DNA of 64,000 bases, taken from Flaveria trinervia (taxonomy: Eukaryota; Streptophyta; Magnoliopsida; Asterales; Asteraceae). The stretch covers positions 101,255 through 165,254 of the forward strand of contig JACCIX010001039.1 in assembly GCA_025506515.1 (NCBI GenBank), given 5' to 3'. Below, piece after piece: positions 1-12,937 of this stretch (position 1 is its first letter; every line of letters starts with the position of its first letter). A model generated the notes under the pieces. The model was not told where the DNA came from and ran no database searches. It was given only the letters and a program-made list of their open reading frames with translations. A program made the translations under genes and the position numbers.

Positions 1-1058
1 AAGGAACATTAACATGCATCAACATCACATCATACAGGGCAACATCATACATACACAACATGCAACATCATCACCCTCATCATGCCCAACATGCTTTCTA
101 AGACCTCGATCGTCATCTTAAAACTCTTATGGGAACCTTTACATCAAAACTTACATCTGCACTTCCCCCAAAAGTCAGAAGTCAATCTACACCTTCCTCG
201 GTTCAACAGCCCTATTCGGGCGTATGGACACCCTTCAGTCGCATGGCCTCCATGCGACTGAACATCATGCGATTGAACTAATACGGATGAACACCTATGC
301 GAATGAACATCCAGTCGTGCGAATGGACAATGCGGATGAACACCTATGCGACTGGACCTTCAGTCGTGCGAATGAACCTTCAGTCGCATGACCCCATGCG
401 ACTGGCCCTCCAGTCGTGCGAATGAATCCCAATCGCACCCTAATCGGCCGTATGGCCTCCATTCGGCCTCCAGTCGGTCGCCTAGCCCTAACTGATGCAG
501 AATGCAGTTCAACCCGACTGCAGCCGAGGGTTTTCGGCCTCCAACCTCATCTAAACCCATTTTAAGCCTAAATCGACCATCCTAAACCTTAGGGATGCAT
601 ACCATAACATTATTCAAGCACAACCAAGTAAGAAATCAAGCCCCAAACGGGTCCTACGCATACATACACACATACATACGGGTCTTCACCCAAAAACGCG
701 AAAAAGGGTTTTCAGATGTGTTCCAGCCCCAAAATCATTCAAAAACATGTAAAAGAGGGGTCCTAGAACTCACCTAAACGAGCACAACGACAAGAGCTTC
801 GATTCGGCTTGCTTCACGACAATTTTGGCGACCCGAACCGACCCGAACCAACACTGTTTCCTCTTTTTCTCTTCTTTCTCTCTATTCTTCTCTTTGTAAG
901 CTGAAATGTGAGTGTGGGGAGAGTGGGCTGCCCTCTCCCTACATATATCACCACATTTTCCCAACTTTTCTTCGTTGGCGAGTTTGGTCCCTCGACTTTT
1001 GGACTTTATTTTCTTTTCTTTCGCCACCGGCTTCAAAATAATAAATATCCGGGTGTTA
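1..1058 (-). mobile_element. Partial LTR, gypsy family A
   Basis: Read on the minus strand this starts TGTAACACCCGGATATTT at 1058 and follows the same order of sequence as the LTR at 55613, including the purine-rich leader, the TAG|GTGAGT splice-donor-like site near 770 and the ATGCG-rich repeat array (about 200-450). The rest of the LTR lies beyond the left edge, so it cannot be said whether this is a solo LTR or the end of a full element. The right flank is TACTG; its partner copy would lie outside the window. Confidence 0.85.
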
Positions 1059-1860
1059 CATACTGTTCAATCAATGGTGGTTTCGCAAAAGAATTGATAT
1101 ACGAATGAGAGATTTGTGTGCTTCCTAGATGAAATTGCGAGTGGTAGTATGTTAGGAATAGTTAATCGATTGTTATGGATTCCATTAATTGAGTTTTTAA
1201 CGCGATATGAACGTTGAACGGTTAGAAATTTTTTGGTGTTTTGGTTTCGGGGATTTCATCAGGAAATCGAGCGTTTCAGCAGGAATTAAAGATGGTTATG
1301 GGTTCGATTCAAGCACTAGGACCGATTTGAAACGATTTTAAACTTAATTTTCAGTGATTAACGTATTTAGGACGTGGTCGGAGCTGCGTCTGAGGGTGGC
1401 CGGACTTTGGCCGGAAAATCGGGGGTGAAAAGGGGACGGGGTTTGGGTTTTGTAAATCTACATAAGTGGTCCCTGAGGTTTAAAAGTTGATAATTAATGC
1501 GCAAACCTTTCTTTTAAGGTTTCTAAAATGACAATTAGGCCCCCTTGACTTTTAAATCAAGCTTTTATACATTTTAAGTTTACAATTCTTTATTATTAAT
1601 AACCAAATTATTATAGTTGGTATTATTCTTAGTTTATTATTATTATTGTCATTATTATTATAATTTTTATTGTTATTATATCATTTATTAAATTCATTAT
1701 ATTAGTTATTGTTATTTAATAATTATAATCTTTCAAGTTAAGTGATTAATAGACCAATTATGGCATAAGTAACCTATAAGTCTCATGAATGACACAACTA
1801 ACCCATACAAGAATTTAACAAAGCTAACAATAACTTAACTCAAAATTACAAGATGTTACA
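1059..1860 (-). mobile_element. End of a second LTR, interrupted by the family A LTR
   Basis: On the minus strand this begins TGTAACATCTTG at 1860 and continues through AT-rich sequence to a GC-richer leader, as LTR starts do. It meets the element 1 LTR exactly at 1860/1861, so it most likely inserted there. The expected left copy of the duplication (CACAA, 1861-1865) would lie outside the window. No coding sequence is visible. The family is unknown to me; the boundary comes from alignment with the intact LTR at 10031-12043. Confidence 0.55.
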
Positions 1861-2300
1861 CACAACACCATTAAAGCACACACAAGCTCAAAAGCAAGAC
1901 CCACACGACTCATACACATACCCACACATACACAAACGGGTCAAACACCCACACACACCAAAACCCTGATTTCAGATGTGTTCCAGCCCCAAATCATTCA
2001 AAAACGTATAAAAGAGGGGTCCTAGAACTCACAAATGACCACGACGAGAAGAGCTTTGATTTGACCCACTTCTCAATGATTTTGCTCTCTTGAACCAACC
2101 CGAACCAACTTTTCTTCCTTTTCTCCCTCTCTCTTCTTTGGCTGATTTTGGTAAGTGTGGGGAGAGGGTAAGGGTTGAACTCTCCCTTAAATACTCCCAC
2201 TCACCCAACTTTCTCTCATTGGTGAGTTTGGTCCCTCGACTTTGGAGTTTATTTCTTTTTCTTCTTTCGTTGGCTTCAAAGAAAATATCCGGGTGTTACA
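1861..2300 (-). mobile_element. 3' LTR of gypsy element 1 (first ~440 bp)
   Basis: This matches 11600-12043 closely and ends on the plus strand in GGGTGTTACA at 2300, next to the polypurine tract of element 1. Only the first 440 bp in element orientation remain here. The rest was split off by the insertion ending at 1860 and lies to the left of the window, or is lost. Confidence 0.85.
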
Positions 2301-2320
2301 AGTCCACCCCCTTATATAGG
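2301..2320 (-). other. Polypurine tract of element 1
   Basis: On the minus strand the sequence just before the 3' LTR is a purine run with GGGGGTGGACT, the plus-strand primer site for reverse transcription. The same tract precedes the 3' LTRs at 22090, 40643 and 62793. Confidence 0.8.
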
Positions 2321-2395
2321 TTTCGCCCTCGAAACGTGTTATTCCTCGAACAAATGTGGATAATGTTATCTCATTTCTTCCTTAATCTCCCATGT

Positions 2396-2894
2396 TCACT
2401 CGGATCCTTTCCTATGCTTCCACTGTACACTCACAAGAGGAACCACTTTATTTCTTAGCCTCTTCTCTTTTCGATCGATGATTGCCACTGGTTGCTCCAC
2501 ATAATTGAGCCGTTCGTCTACTTCGATATCTTCTGGTGGAACAATCATATCTTCATCTGCCAAGCATTTTCTCAGATGAGAAACATGGAATGTCGGGTGA
2601 ATTCCACTTAACTCATCTAGTAACTCCAATCTATAGGCCACCTCTCCTACTCGAGCAATGATTCGGAAAGGGCCTATGTACCTCGGGCTCAACTTGCCCC
2701 GCTTTCTGAATCGAATAATACCCTTCCAAGGTAAGACCTTCAACATAACCCGGTCACCCACCTGGAACTCAGTCAGTCTGCGTCATTTATCGGCATACGA
2801 CTTCTGTCTATCTTTGGCTACCTTCATGAAGCCCTTGATCTTTTCAAGCTTCTAAGACGTAACCTCAATTACCTTGAAGCTCCCTAGTTCTTTC
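2396..2894 (-). pseudogene. Element 1 pol, integrase C-terminal part
   Basis: The minus-strand frame encodes the end of the gypsy polyprotein: the beta-rich module with GKLSPRYIGPF, then HPTFHVSHLRKCL and VQWKHRKGSE. This matches the C-terminus of the better preserved copy at 62347-62754, but the frame closes before the usual WETEEEMRQHYP tail. The upstream part (2762-2894) is frameshifted and cut by the solo LTR at 2895; the integrase core resumes at 5624. It is a decayed remnant. Confidence 0.85.
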
Positions 2895-5623
2895 TGTCAC
2901 ACCCTCAAAATCCACTTGCGGAGTTTTACCGCGAGGCATGTGAACAAACCAGGATCACAGTCAATAGTTACTCAGAACGACTCTATATGCCATAATTTAA
3001 ACAAAATCAACCAAAATACAAACTTTAAACAATGCGGAAGCATTTTGAAAACAACCCAAGGCAATGAAAGTATAACTATGGCAAAACAGGTGCCAACGCA
3101 AAAGAGTAAACCATAATTATTAAAATACTAAAATTGTCTTGAAGTTCGTGTCTTAGAATGCAGTGAACCATGCAGTGCTCCTATGGCAAGCAAGCTAATG
3201 ACCTGAGAATAGCATACTAAAAATGTCAACACAACGGTTGGTGAGTTCAAGAGATATTCAAACATAAACAGTTTAATAATAGCGATATAAAATTAGTGCA
3301 TTATAACAGAGAGCTAGTCCATTAACAGTAAATATTATTTCATAGTGATTTCGCAATTGAAGCTGACTGTGTTGCGTTGTTGTCTCCTGCCACGACTTAA
3401 CAGGTCGTGACAATGTTCATTAGGACAACTTGCACCCGGTTGACCTCGAGTCACACAGGTGGGGCTCGTCAGACCCAGTAGTACTACCCAAATTTCCCCG
3501 CTAATCAATATTAACAATTCGAAAGTGTGAGGACTTTCCATGATATCAACACTATATAATATTGTACACAACTTAAATACATAAAGCGTTCGTGATTTAC
3601 CAGTATGCTATCTCCCCCAAAGAGAGTAAATAAAAAGTGGGGCATGAACTCACCTGATATGCGTATAGATAACTAAGGTTTGACTTGGCAAACAGAATAG
3701 ACAGACAACCTTCAGAGGTTACCTAGATCATATAAGTACATGAGTACGTGTAATCAAAGAACATGGGAAATCCTAAGTACACTACAACCAAGGACTCAAG
3801 ATTTTAACCAAAACAGACATGTTTGACCTAGTTGACCGTTTGACCCGTTGGTGACTTTATGTGTTGTAAACCATTCAAGCAATCAAACACATAAATCATA
3901 CATGGTTATCATTCAAATAGATCATGTGTATGCTATATCAACCAGGTGTATCACTTAGATCATCATACAACCAAGTACCATACAAGTCATGCGAATCTAG
4001 AACATTAACATATCCACTAGTTATAACACAACTAACATGTCACACAAAGATCAATCATTCACCACATGCCATGTGAAGCCATTCACGGCTTCACATCCTA
4101 AACCCTGCCAATCCTACTAAGTAGGGGCCTCAGATTCGCACGCGTGTATAATGATCATAACCATATTCATTAACCATATGCATTGCATTCACAACATCAC
4201 AACAATCAATTACCAGTCCCAAACATGATGTCCTACTACTAACCAACATCCAAACCATACACGATCACAAATGTCCAAATATCATTCATGATTATCCCAA
4301 CATCACAAACAACCAAATATCATATTTTACCACACTAGAATTCATCCATGATCATACTAACATGCTCCTAACATCCCAAATATATTCAAACTACCATCTT
4401 TCACATTTTGCATAAATAAAGTTTCCCTTTTGGGAAAGCACATCCCAAAATCTATCAAATACCCAATATACTCCTGGATTCATCAATAACATACCAATTC
4501 AAACTCATATCATCATCTAAGCATGATCAACAACATTCAAACATCATAACTCATCAATTCATATCCTAAAAAGTTACTATCTTTAGTAATGTATGAACTA
4601 TAACATGTGTTCTTGAATTTTCAATGATCATAACAACAATCTAACATCTAATTATCACCATGAACACATCCATAACATCATATCATCCATAGTTCAACAT
4701 TACATGAAAATAAAGTTACTATTATTAGTAACCTATGAACAATGCATCAAAATCCCAACTTTCTTGCATAATCAATGTATTCCAACATTCATACAACCTA
4801 TTAATCATCAAACATTCATCAACCATCAACCATCATGCATAATCATGGCAATTTCGAATTAGGGTTTGCTTCATACCCAAAGTTCATGATCAACCACTAA
4901 CAACATATAATTCTTGCATAATCGACGTTAACTAACATATATACAATCTAACTAACATACTAACATCACCAAACAACATCAATTCGACCCCATGAAGGTC
5001 AATTTCGCACCCAAGGTTCGGCCACCAACAAAAACCCACAAAAACATGAAAAATCTAACCTTTAAACGTGTAATAGCTTGAAATTGATGTTTCCTATGTG
5101 TTGTATGCCTTGTAATCGAATCAAATTGGTGTTTTGATGCTTGTTCTTGGCTGAATTTCGCAAAGGGAGGGGTGTCTGGGGGTGTTTGCGGCTGAAGGGT
5201 GGGATTAGGGTTTGGGGTTTTGTTTTATTTAATTTTAATTTACACATTTACCCTTTTAACCCTTGTAATTTGTATTTTATAAAAACTAGGCTTTAAACTC
5301 TTTGTAAAGTGTTTTTAACTTCATAACATAAAGATATAAACTTATGAAAATCATTATATATCTTATCTTTATAAAAACACAAGACATACGAATAAATAGG
5401 CATGTTTCCGCGTTACGCGATTAATTTTCCAGTTAACCTTTTAAAATTGTGTAAACACATAAACATAACCCAATAATCACATAATCAATTAGATTCACAT
5501 TAAATTAACATTATTCATTATTATCAGGTCACCAACGTTAAACGACAACTAGTGTGTGCCACGTGTATACAAGACTTAACGGAACTAACGGAGTTTGGTA
5601 ACGGAAATTTACCGGATGTCACA
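2895..5623 (-). mobile_element. Solo LTR (2.7 kb) in element 1, duplication CTTTC
   Basis: The segment begins TGTCACACCC and ends GGATGTCACA, giving TG...CA termini, and is flanked by identical 5-bp copies CTTTC (2890-2894 and 5624-5628). The integrase sequence of element 1 continues across it. There is no open pol frame inside, so it is best read as a solo LTR left by LTR-LTR recombination. Minus orientation is inferred from the rc splice-donor-like AACTCACCTG at 3648. About 3900-5050 is AT-rich with many CATCA/AACAT repeats. The parent family is not otherwise present. Confidence 0.85.
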
Positions 5624-6640
5624 CTTTCCGACCAATATCACCCCAACAGATGGGTATTCTGCATCTCCTACCATATAGCATCTCATAAGGTGGCATACCA
5701 ATACGGCATGATAACTGTTGTTGTATCAGAATGCAGCTAACGGTAAGTGGTCATCCCAACTTCCCACAAAATAGATCACACATGCCCGAAGCATGTCCTC
5801 CAATGTCTTAATGGTCCTTTCTAACTGACCATCAGTCTGGGGATGATAAGTTGTGCTGATATGTAACCTCGTCCCCATAGCGTCGTGGAATTTCTTCCAG
5901 AATTTAGATGTAAACCGGGTGTCACGATCAGACACAATGGACAACGCTACACCGTGACGAGTTACAATCTCTTTGATGAAGAGATCCGCTAACCTCTCAG
6001 ATGAATATGTCTCGTGGATTGGTAGGAAGTGAGCATTCTTCATCAAATGGTCAACAATCACCCATATAGCATCATACCCTTTCGGAGTACGTGGCAGCTT
6101 CGTAATAAAATCCATGGTGATGTGCTCCCACTTCCATTCCGGTATATCCAAAGGTTGGATCTACCCATATGGCTTCTGATGCTCGGCCTTCACCTATAGA
6201 CAAGTAAGGCATTTACTCACATACTCCACTACGCCACATTTCATACTCGGCCACCAATAATCCTTTTTCATGTCTTGATACATCTTTGTGGCACCTGGAT
6301 GAATGGAGTATCGAGTCTTGTGAGCTTCGTCCATGATCCTCACCCATAGATCCCTAAAACGAGGAATCCATATTCGTTCAAATCGGGTTTTAACACCAAG
6401 TGTGTTTTCACCCAATTCCCCAACCAGACCTCTCATTCTTTCCATGTTAAGATGATCTTCCTTCAATGCCTCATCTTGAAACTCTTTGACTTGCTTCATC
6501 ACGTCAGAGGTCATGATTAGTTGATACGCTTTCACCCGAATCGGCTCGGGCCTCTCCTTTCGGCTAAGGGCATCAGCCACCACGTTGGCCTTGCCCAGAT
6601 GGTAATGGATCTCGCAATCATAGTCCTTTATAAGCTCCAA
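5624..6640 (-). pseudogene. Element 1 pol, RNase H end and integrase core
   Basis: The minus strand carries two open stretches. 6194-6640 holds the end of RNase H (ADALSRK) and the integrase zinc finger, with the CLTC pair at its end. 5726-6151 holds the catalytic core: the first aspartate in TMDFITKLP, the second in SDRDTRFTS, and the glutamate in QTDGQLERT. Stops and a frameshift separate them (around 6152-6193). The copy ends at the solo LTR insertion. It resembles family A and D polyproteins and is non-functional. Confidence 0.88.
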
Positions 6641-8201
6641 CCATCATCTTTGCCTCATGTTCAGATCCTTCTGCTCAAAGAAGTACTTCAAGTTCTTGTG
6701 GTCAGTGAAAATGGTGCACTTTGTCCTGTAAAGATAGTGCCTCCAAATCTTTAGCGCAAAGACCACGGCTGCTAGCTCCAAGTCATGAGTATGATAATTG
6801 ACCTCATGAACCTTCAAATGTCAGGATGCATAAGCTATAACCTTTCCTCTTTGCATTAACACACATCCCAACCCTGAGTAGGAAGCATCAGAATAGACCA
6901 CCAAATTTTCAGTTCCATCGGGTAATGACAGAACAGGAGCTTGAGTCAATCTCGCCTTCAATTCTTCAAACGCCTTCTCTTGAGCCTGACCCCATACAAA
7001 CTTCACATCCTTTCGGGTCAACTTAGTTACTGGAGAAGCGATCTTGGAGAAGTCTTGAATGAATCTCATGTAGTAGCCCGCCAAACCCAAGAAACTGTGA
7101 ATCTCGGATGGCGTCTTTGGAGACTTCCATTGCATCACTGCCTCCACCTTTGTTGAGTCCACCATAATCCTATCAGGATTCACCACATGACCCAAGAACT
7201 GAACTTCGCGCAACCAAAATGCACACTTGGAGAACTTGGCGTACAACTTCTTCTTTCTCAACGTCTCTAAACCTCCCAAATGTGACCGGCATGCTCAATC
7301 TCGCTCTTTGAATAAATCATGATATCATCAATAAACACAATCACTGATTTATCCAACATCAGCCGATACAACCGATTCATCAAATCCATAAAAGCAGCTG
7401 GCGCATTGGTCAAACCAAAAGACATGACAAGAAACTCGTACGCGTGCAGAAAGCTGTTTTAGGAACATCCTGCTCTTTCACTTTCAACTGATGGTAACCA
7501 GATCGAAGTTCTATCCTTGAAAACCAACTGGCACCTTGAAGCTCATCGAACAAATCATCTATTCTCGGTAAGGGGTATCGGTTCTTCACCGTCAACTTGT
7601 TCAGCTCACGGCAGTCAATACACATTCTCATACTACCGTCATTCTTCTTCACAAACAAGACCGGAGCACCCCAAGGAGAGATACTCGGTCTAATAAACCC
7701 CTTATCAAGTAGCTCTTGCAACTGCTCCATCAATTCTTTCATCTCCGTCGGAGCCAACCGATACGGTGCCTTGGAAACAGGTTAGGCACCCGGTATCAGA
7801 TCAATCTGGAACTCGATCTCTCTATTAGGTGGCACTCCGGGTAGGTCTTCTGGGAACACGTACGGAAAGTCACACACAACCGGTACATCAGACAGTTGTG
7901 GTGCTGGCATATCCACATCCTTTACATAAGCCAAGTAGGCGCTACATCCACGCCTTATACACCTTCCCGCCACCGCCATGTAGATTACTTTTGGGATTGT
8001 CGTGACCCGATCACCATAAACCGTCACCGAATCATCGTCAGGCGCTGTCAGACAAATCATCTTCTTGCGACACACAATGTTCGCCTCGAAGTCCGCTAAC
8101 CAATCCATCCCAAGAACCAAATCGAAACCACATAAGGTCATCTCGAATGGTCTAATAGGAAACTTATGATCCTCAAGTTCCACATCACAACCCTTAATCA
8201 T
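6641..8201 (-). pseudogene. Element 1 pol, protease end, reverse transcriptase, RNase H
   Basis: Read leftwards: 7782-8201 is the end of the protease (LVLGMDWLADFEANIVCRKK) and the linker to RT. 7410-7757 holds RT motifs KDGSMRMCIDCRELNKL-type and RYPLPRIDDLF. 6821-7279 holds the RT thumb/connection (FLGHVVNP, FLGLAGYYMRFI) and the first RNase H aspartate (VVYSDASYS). The FIDD polymerase box near 7330-7345 lies in a broken stretch. Frameshifts at about 7280-7410 and 7760-7780 and other lesions disrupt the polyprotein. Confidence 0.87.
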
Positions 8202-9679
8202 CTCAGAATCCAGGTAGACTTACCTATGGTAGTTCCTACATCAAAGGGCGCATCAACACGTCTACTACTAACAGGAAGTTTAGCACAGAAAGCAGCAGAA
8301 AGCAGCATAAATAAAACTTTTACTGGCACCCGAATCAAATAACACAGAAGCTAAAGTTTTGTTCACTAGAAACGTACCAGACACAACATCAGGGTCCATC
8401 CTAGCTTCCTCCTGTGTCATAGTGAATGCCCTAGTGCTCTCCCTTGGCCCTTCACTCCCCGTCTTCTTCGCCCCAGAGCCCTCCGCTTTCAGCTTCTTAC
8501 AATCCTTACTTATGTGACCCTCTTCACCATAGTTAAAACACCGGACCGTACGACAGTCCCTTGCCATGTGCCTTGCCTTCCCACATTTAAAGCACAAGTT
8601 CGACCCAAACCTACATTCCCCACTATGCTCTCTCCCACACATACCACACTTCTTCATACCTGCACCCGACGCGACCTCACGGCAGTCGTCCACCCTTGCC
8701 TTTTTGTTACCCGTCGAGGCACCACCCGGACCAAACTTCTTCCTATTCCAGTTTCGATCACCTCCACCCTTCCTACTACCTTCAGCCACCACCAGTACAA
8801 CCCTCTCGTCATATAACCTCCCTGCCAAATCCACCGCCGACCTAAACATGCTCGATCGGGTGGCAATCATATGCCTGCGAATGTCCACTGACGAACCCTG
8901 AATGTACCTCTTAATCTTCCGTGACAGAGGTGTCACTTGATCTGGCACCAGACATGCCATCTCGTTGAACTTTGTGGGTTGAACTTTGTGGTGTACTGCT
9001 GGTATGTCATGGTTCATGCCTCCAGTTGCAGGAACTCCCTTTCGACCTTGTCTATTTCCTGGTGAGGACAAAACTCCTCAATCACCAACTTTTTCAGCTC
9101 TGACCATCTCATCCTCTTAATTGCCATACTACCCACGGCTTGGACTATATTGTCCCACTAGCATAGAGCCGAGTCCATGAAAGAGTGGGTAGCAAACTTT
9201 ACGTTTTGGTCCTCCCGGTTCTCTCACCCACCGGTGAGCAGCAGCAGTAGTGCCGTTTCATCGAAAGTAGGGGGCTTGCATCACTGAAATGCCCCATAAT
9301 TACAGCCTCGTGCCACCTCCTGCACAGGCTCTTCTTCTTCCTCTTCATCATCAGATGGAACCGTTTCAGGCTCTGGTTGTTCTCGTCCTCCCGAGGACCT
9401 ATTCCTCTCTTGTCTTTCCCCTTCCCGTACTGCCTTAATCACTTTGGTCACCCCAGACGGTAAGATTGTCAGCATGACCTGATGTACCTCTTCAACCACC
9501 GCCACTTTCACCGAGGCCCTCAGGTTTGCGCTCTCATCACCACCCTCTAGATGAGGGGTCTCAAGTTCTTCACGAACCACCTTTTTAACTCTGGGTCTTC
9601 CTCTCTTGGGTCGTGACTCAGCACCAAGCCCATCACGACCACCTCCACAAGAGGCTTTCGAAGATCTACCACCGGCCAT
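8202..9679 (-). pseudogene. Element 1 gag and start of protease
   Basis: Gag starts at 9679 (minus) with MAGGRSSKAS, the start shared by all related copies here; 9281-9679 is its basic and acidic N-terminal part. 8280-9071 carries the end of the gag domain (KFNEMACLVPDQVTPLSRKI) and zinc knuckles CFKCGKARHMARDC and CFNYGEEGHISKDC, then the aspartic protease motif LFDSGASKSF. In the second knuckle the second cysteine is tyrosine, as in family A. The stretch 9072-9280 is out of frame, and the protease after 8280 is disrupted. Confidence 0.88.
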
Positions 9680-10014
9680 TCACACGTACACTGAAAGATT
9701 CAAACACCAGCACGGTCATTCAAGGGAACATCTTAGTTTATGTCAAGTATAGTAAGTCCCTAATTACAATGGCCAGTTGTGATTAGCCACTTACTTTACC
9801 CTTCACACCCCGAGCATTACCTATCCTGACTACGTCAGTATTTAAATATACAAACAACACATAAGCCACATAACATGCGCACATAATACCCGTTAACTTT
9901 ATGAAAATACCTGATGGCACGCAGCTACTCAGATTGGCATCCCTTCCGATTCCGTCCCATTCTCAGTTTAAGTTAAGGTTTATTTTGAAAATTTACCCAT
10001 TTCACTTAAAATTT

Positions 10015-10027
10015 GGCTCTGATACCA
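10015..10027 (-). other. Primer binding site of element 1
   Basis: The minus strand reads TGGTATCAGAGCC three bases inside the 5' LTR. This is the usual plant gypsy site complementary to the 3' end of initiator tRNA-Met, and it fixes the element orientation as minus. Between it and gag (9680-10014) there is untranslated leader with no recognised feature. Confidence 0.92.
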
Positions 10028-10030
10028 ACT

Positions 10031-12043
10031 TGTAAGGCCCCGTTCCCGGGACGCTTACGGCCGGTGAATCATTGCACATAAAACATATATTTTCATCATA
10101 TTACATAAACATGTTGCAGCGGAACATGTAAACAAAACACTCCATTTCCATATAATAGCTTTTGCAAAATAATACATCGTTATCCAATTACAAAACCCAA
10201 GTTGCATTACATCACAAAAGCATTATAAATGGAGGCCATCCAAAAGAGCTGAGTAGTTGCCTCGTGCTATCCTCAGCAATCATTACCTGCCAACTGGAAA
10301 CACATCAAAGTCAGCGTTACTGAGTGAGTTCTAGTTTTATAATAAAACATACTTTTCTTTCGTTAAAATCGTTCTTTACATTCATGCGATCATATATCAT
10401 ACGTACACATAGATAATAGCATTATTATCTTCATTATTCATTCTTTTGTCATTACATCTTTTCCTTTCATCAACACCATAAACTTTACCCTTCATGCTCA
10501 TGGTACTGGGCCTAAGTCTATCATAGATCTTTATTCACGGTGCCCAGCACCTCTATCCACAATACCTAAGATAAAGTTCAGGTATACCATTGTCATGTGT
10601 TATGCCCTTCATGCTCATAGTACTGGACCTAAGCCTATCATAGACCTTCATTCATGGTGCCCAACACCTCTGGCCACAGTACCTAAGGCAAGCAACAACA
10701 GTTCCATACAAATGGTCAATCACAAAGAGAGACCCCAATGTGCATCCTCCCGGTGTAGCGAACCCACACACCATTGGGCTAACACCTTTTAATGGTGTTT
10801 CCCAACATACAAGGCATGCAAAACTTTCTTTACTTTCATCATTCATTAATGTATGTATTCTTACTTCATGTTCCTCTTTCATTATCTTTCAGTTTACGTT
10901 ACATACTACTTTCCTTCATTCATTATCATTCAACGTAAAGTCACCGGAAAGATAAACATACGTCATAATAAGGAACATAACATACACAAACATCATCATC
11001 ATACAGGGCAACATCATACATACATAACATGCATAATCATGCAACATCATCATCATCATGCCCAACACACACTTTAAGGCCTCAATAGTCATCTTACATG
11101 AACTTACAGGAGCTTTCATGTCAAAACTTACATCTGCACTTTCCCGCGAAAGTCAGTATATAAACTACACCTTCCTCGGGTTCACCAGTCCTACTTGGGC
11201 ATATGGGCACCCTTCAGTCGCATGGCCTTCAGGCGCCTGAATATCATGCGATTGGACCAACGTGAATGAACACCTATGCGGATGAACACTCATGTGAATA
11301 GACCTAATGCGAATGGTCTCAATGCGGATGAGTCCCGTGCGAATGGACCTAATGCGGATGAAACTAATGCTAATGGTCATTTATGCGACTAGGCTCTCAG
11401 TTATGCGAATGAACCCTCAGTCATGCGAATGAACCCTCAGTCGCACCTCAATCGGCCGTATGGCCTCCATTCGGTCGCATAGCCCTAGCTGGTTCAGAAT
11501 GCAGTTCATCCCGAACTGCAGCCGCCATTTTCGACCTCCAAACTCTTCCAAACCTCTTTTAAGTCCAAATCAACCATCCTAAACCTTAGGATTGCATACC
11601 ACAACACCATTCAAGCACACACAAGCTCAAAAGCAAGACCCAAACGACTCATACACATGCCCACACATACACAAACGGGTCAAACACCCACACACACCAA
11701 AAACCCGATTTCAGATGTGTTCCAGCCCCAAATCATTCAAAAACGTGTAAAAGAGGGGTCCTAGAACTCACACAAACGACCACGACGAGAAGAGCTTCGA
11801 TTTGACCCGCTTCTCAATGATTTTGCTCTCTTGAACCAACCCAAACTAACTTTTCTCCCTTTTCTCCTTTTCTCTCTTCTTTGGCTGATTTTGGTGGGTG
11901 TGGGGAGAGGGTAAGGGTTGCCCTCTCCCTTAAATACTCCCACTCACCCAACTTTCTCTCATTGGTGAGTTTGGTCCCTCGACTTTGGACTTTATTTCTT
12001 TTTCTTCTTTCGTTGGCTTCAAAGAAAATATCCGGGTGTTACA
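10031..12043 (-). mobile_element. 5' LTR of gypsy element 1
   Basis: The LTR runs from TGTAAGGCCCC to GGGTGTTACA on the plus strand (2013 bp). In element orientation it has TATTTAAG near 11930 (a possible TATA box), a splice-donor-like GTGAGT at 11771, an ATGCG-rich degenerate repeat array (about 11210-11455), a two-copy 117-bp tandem repeat (about 10488-10700), and the branch-point/acceptor-like block ending at 10294. The right flank AATGA joins SAUR-cluster spacer DNA. The other LTR is 1861-2300. Confidence 0.9.
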
Positions 12044-12783
12044 AATGAAGTCATGTTGGATCTTTGTATGCATTGTATGCTGGTTCAGGCCTAAGATGAA
12101 AAAACACACACTAAAACAAAGGGATTTACTATTTTAAAAGTCACTTTCATTTATACTCAGACTTATTAAATAGAGAAAAACTATTCTAGCACCTAAGGAA
12201 AAGGAAAAATAACTCACTCACTACTTTGATTCCATAAATCTAGTAACCCGTTACTCATTAAAATTATATAATCATGTCTCTACAAACAATACTCCTGATA
12301 ACCTGAATCCAACTTAACCTCACTGTGCATAAGTGACTTTGACCCGACCGGATCAAGATTAATCCCTATAGTATAACAAACTTCCGCCAAATGTGAGATC
12401 AATGTGAAGGACAATAAATCTGGAGCCAAAGTCAGAAGAGTACTATAAAATAGTTATTTGTTCTGCTTTCTCACGCGTATAATATTTTTTAAAGAATTTC
12501 AACCATAAAATAGTATTTATATGAACACTTAATTAACTCATGTACCATAAGAAAACTTATATATTAATATGTGAACACACAATTTGGTTATAAATTTATC
12601 TCTACGAAACAAAGAAGATCATAAATATAATTTTCATTTTGCTCTTTTGGTTACAACGATAATTTGTATAAAATAAACATAATTAGCTCCTATTTTAATT
12701 TTTAAACAGCTTTCACAGCTGTCACTATTTACAAATATATGAAAGGTCCTAGTCGTTGTGCTTTACAAAATCAATATGTCAAA
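12044..12783. other. SAUR-cluster spacer DNA
   Basis: No gene is seen. The sequence is homologous to the spacer at about 48500-49060 plus 50601-50740: shared stretches include the GTATGCA...GTATG.TGGTTCA start, the TACTCACTCACTACTTTGATT stretch and the tract before the SAUR 3' end. It is one copy of the repeated SAUR unit and shows that the cluster once extended to the left. Confidence 0.7.
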
Positions 12784-12837
12784 GATCAACAAATATTCCT
12801 TCACTACATGGAATGATGAGCCCACCTATTGGATTTT
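12784..12837 (-). pseudogene. SAUR remnant (3' coding fragment)
   Basis: On the minus strand this retains the codons for the PIGGLIIPCSE-type block that ends SAUR proteins, in the same flanking context as SAUR1 and SAUR3 (the TCCTAG.CGTTGTGCTTTACAA-like 3' region lies at 12748-12773). The last codons are deleted, and everything upstream of the GG motif was replaced when element F inserted. It is clearly a dead gene but a good anchor for the cluster. Confidence 0.75.
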
Positions 12838-12839
12838 TA

Positions 12840-12934
12840 AATTTTATTATATTGATTATTAAATTTTCTGATCAATGCGTTCTGAACAAGCTAGTCACAT
12901 CCAAAGCATTTCATGCTTCCGTCGGGATGTGACA
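12840..12934 (+). mobile_element. Truncated 5' LTR of gypsy element F
   Basis: Only the last ~95 bp of the LTR remain. They match the end of the LTR at 24609-27296 (GATCAATGCGTTCTGAACA and the end GTCGGGATGTGACA). The left part is missing and the LTR joins the SAUR remnant directly, so a deletion removed about 2.6 kb together with part of that gene. Confidence 0.85.
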
Positions 12935-12937
12935 GGT

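Noticed and set aside
11165..11380. Minus-strand frame rich in Ile-Arg repeats
   Set aside because: It is a translation of the ATGCG-rich LTR array; the equivalent positions in other LTRs do not keep a frame.
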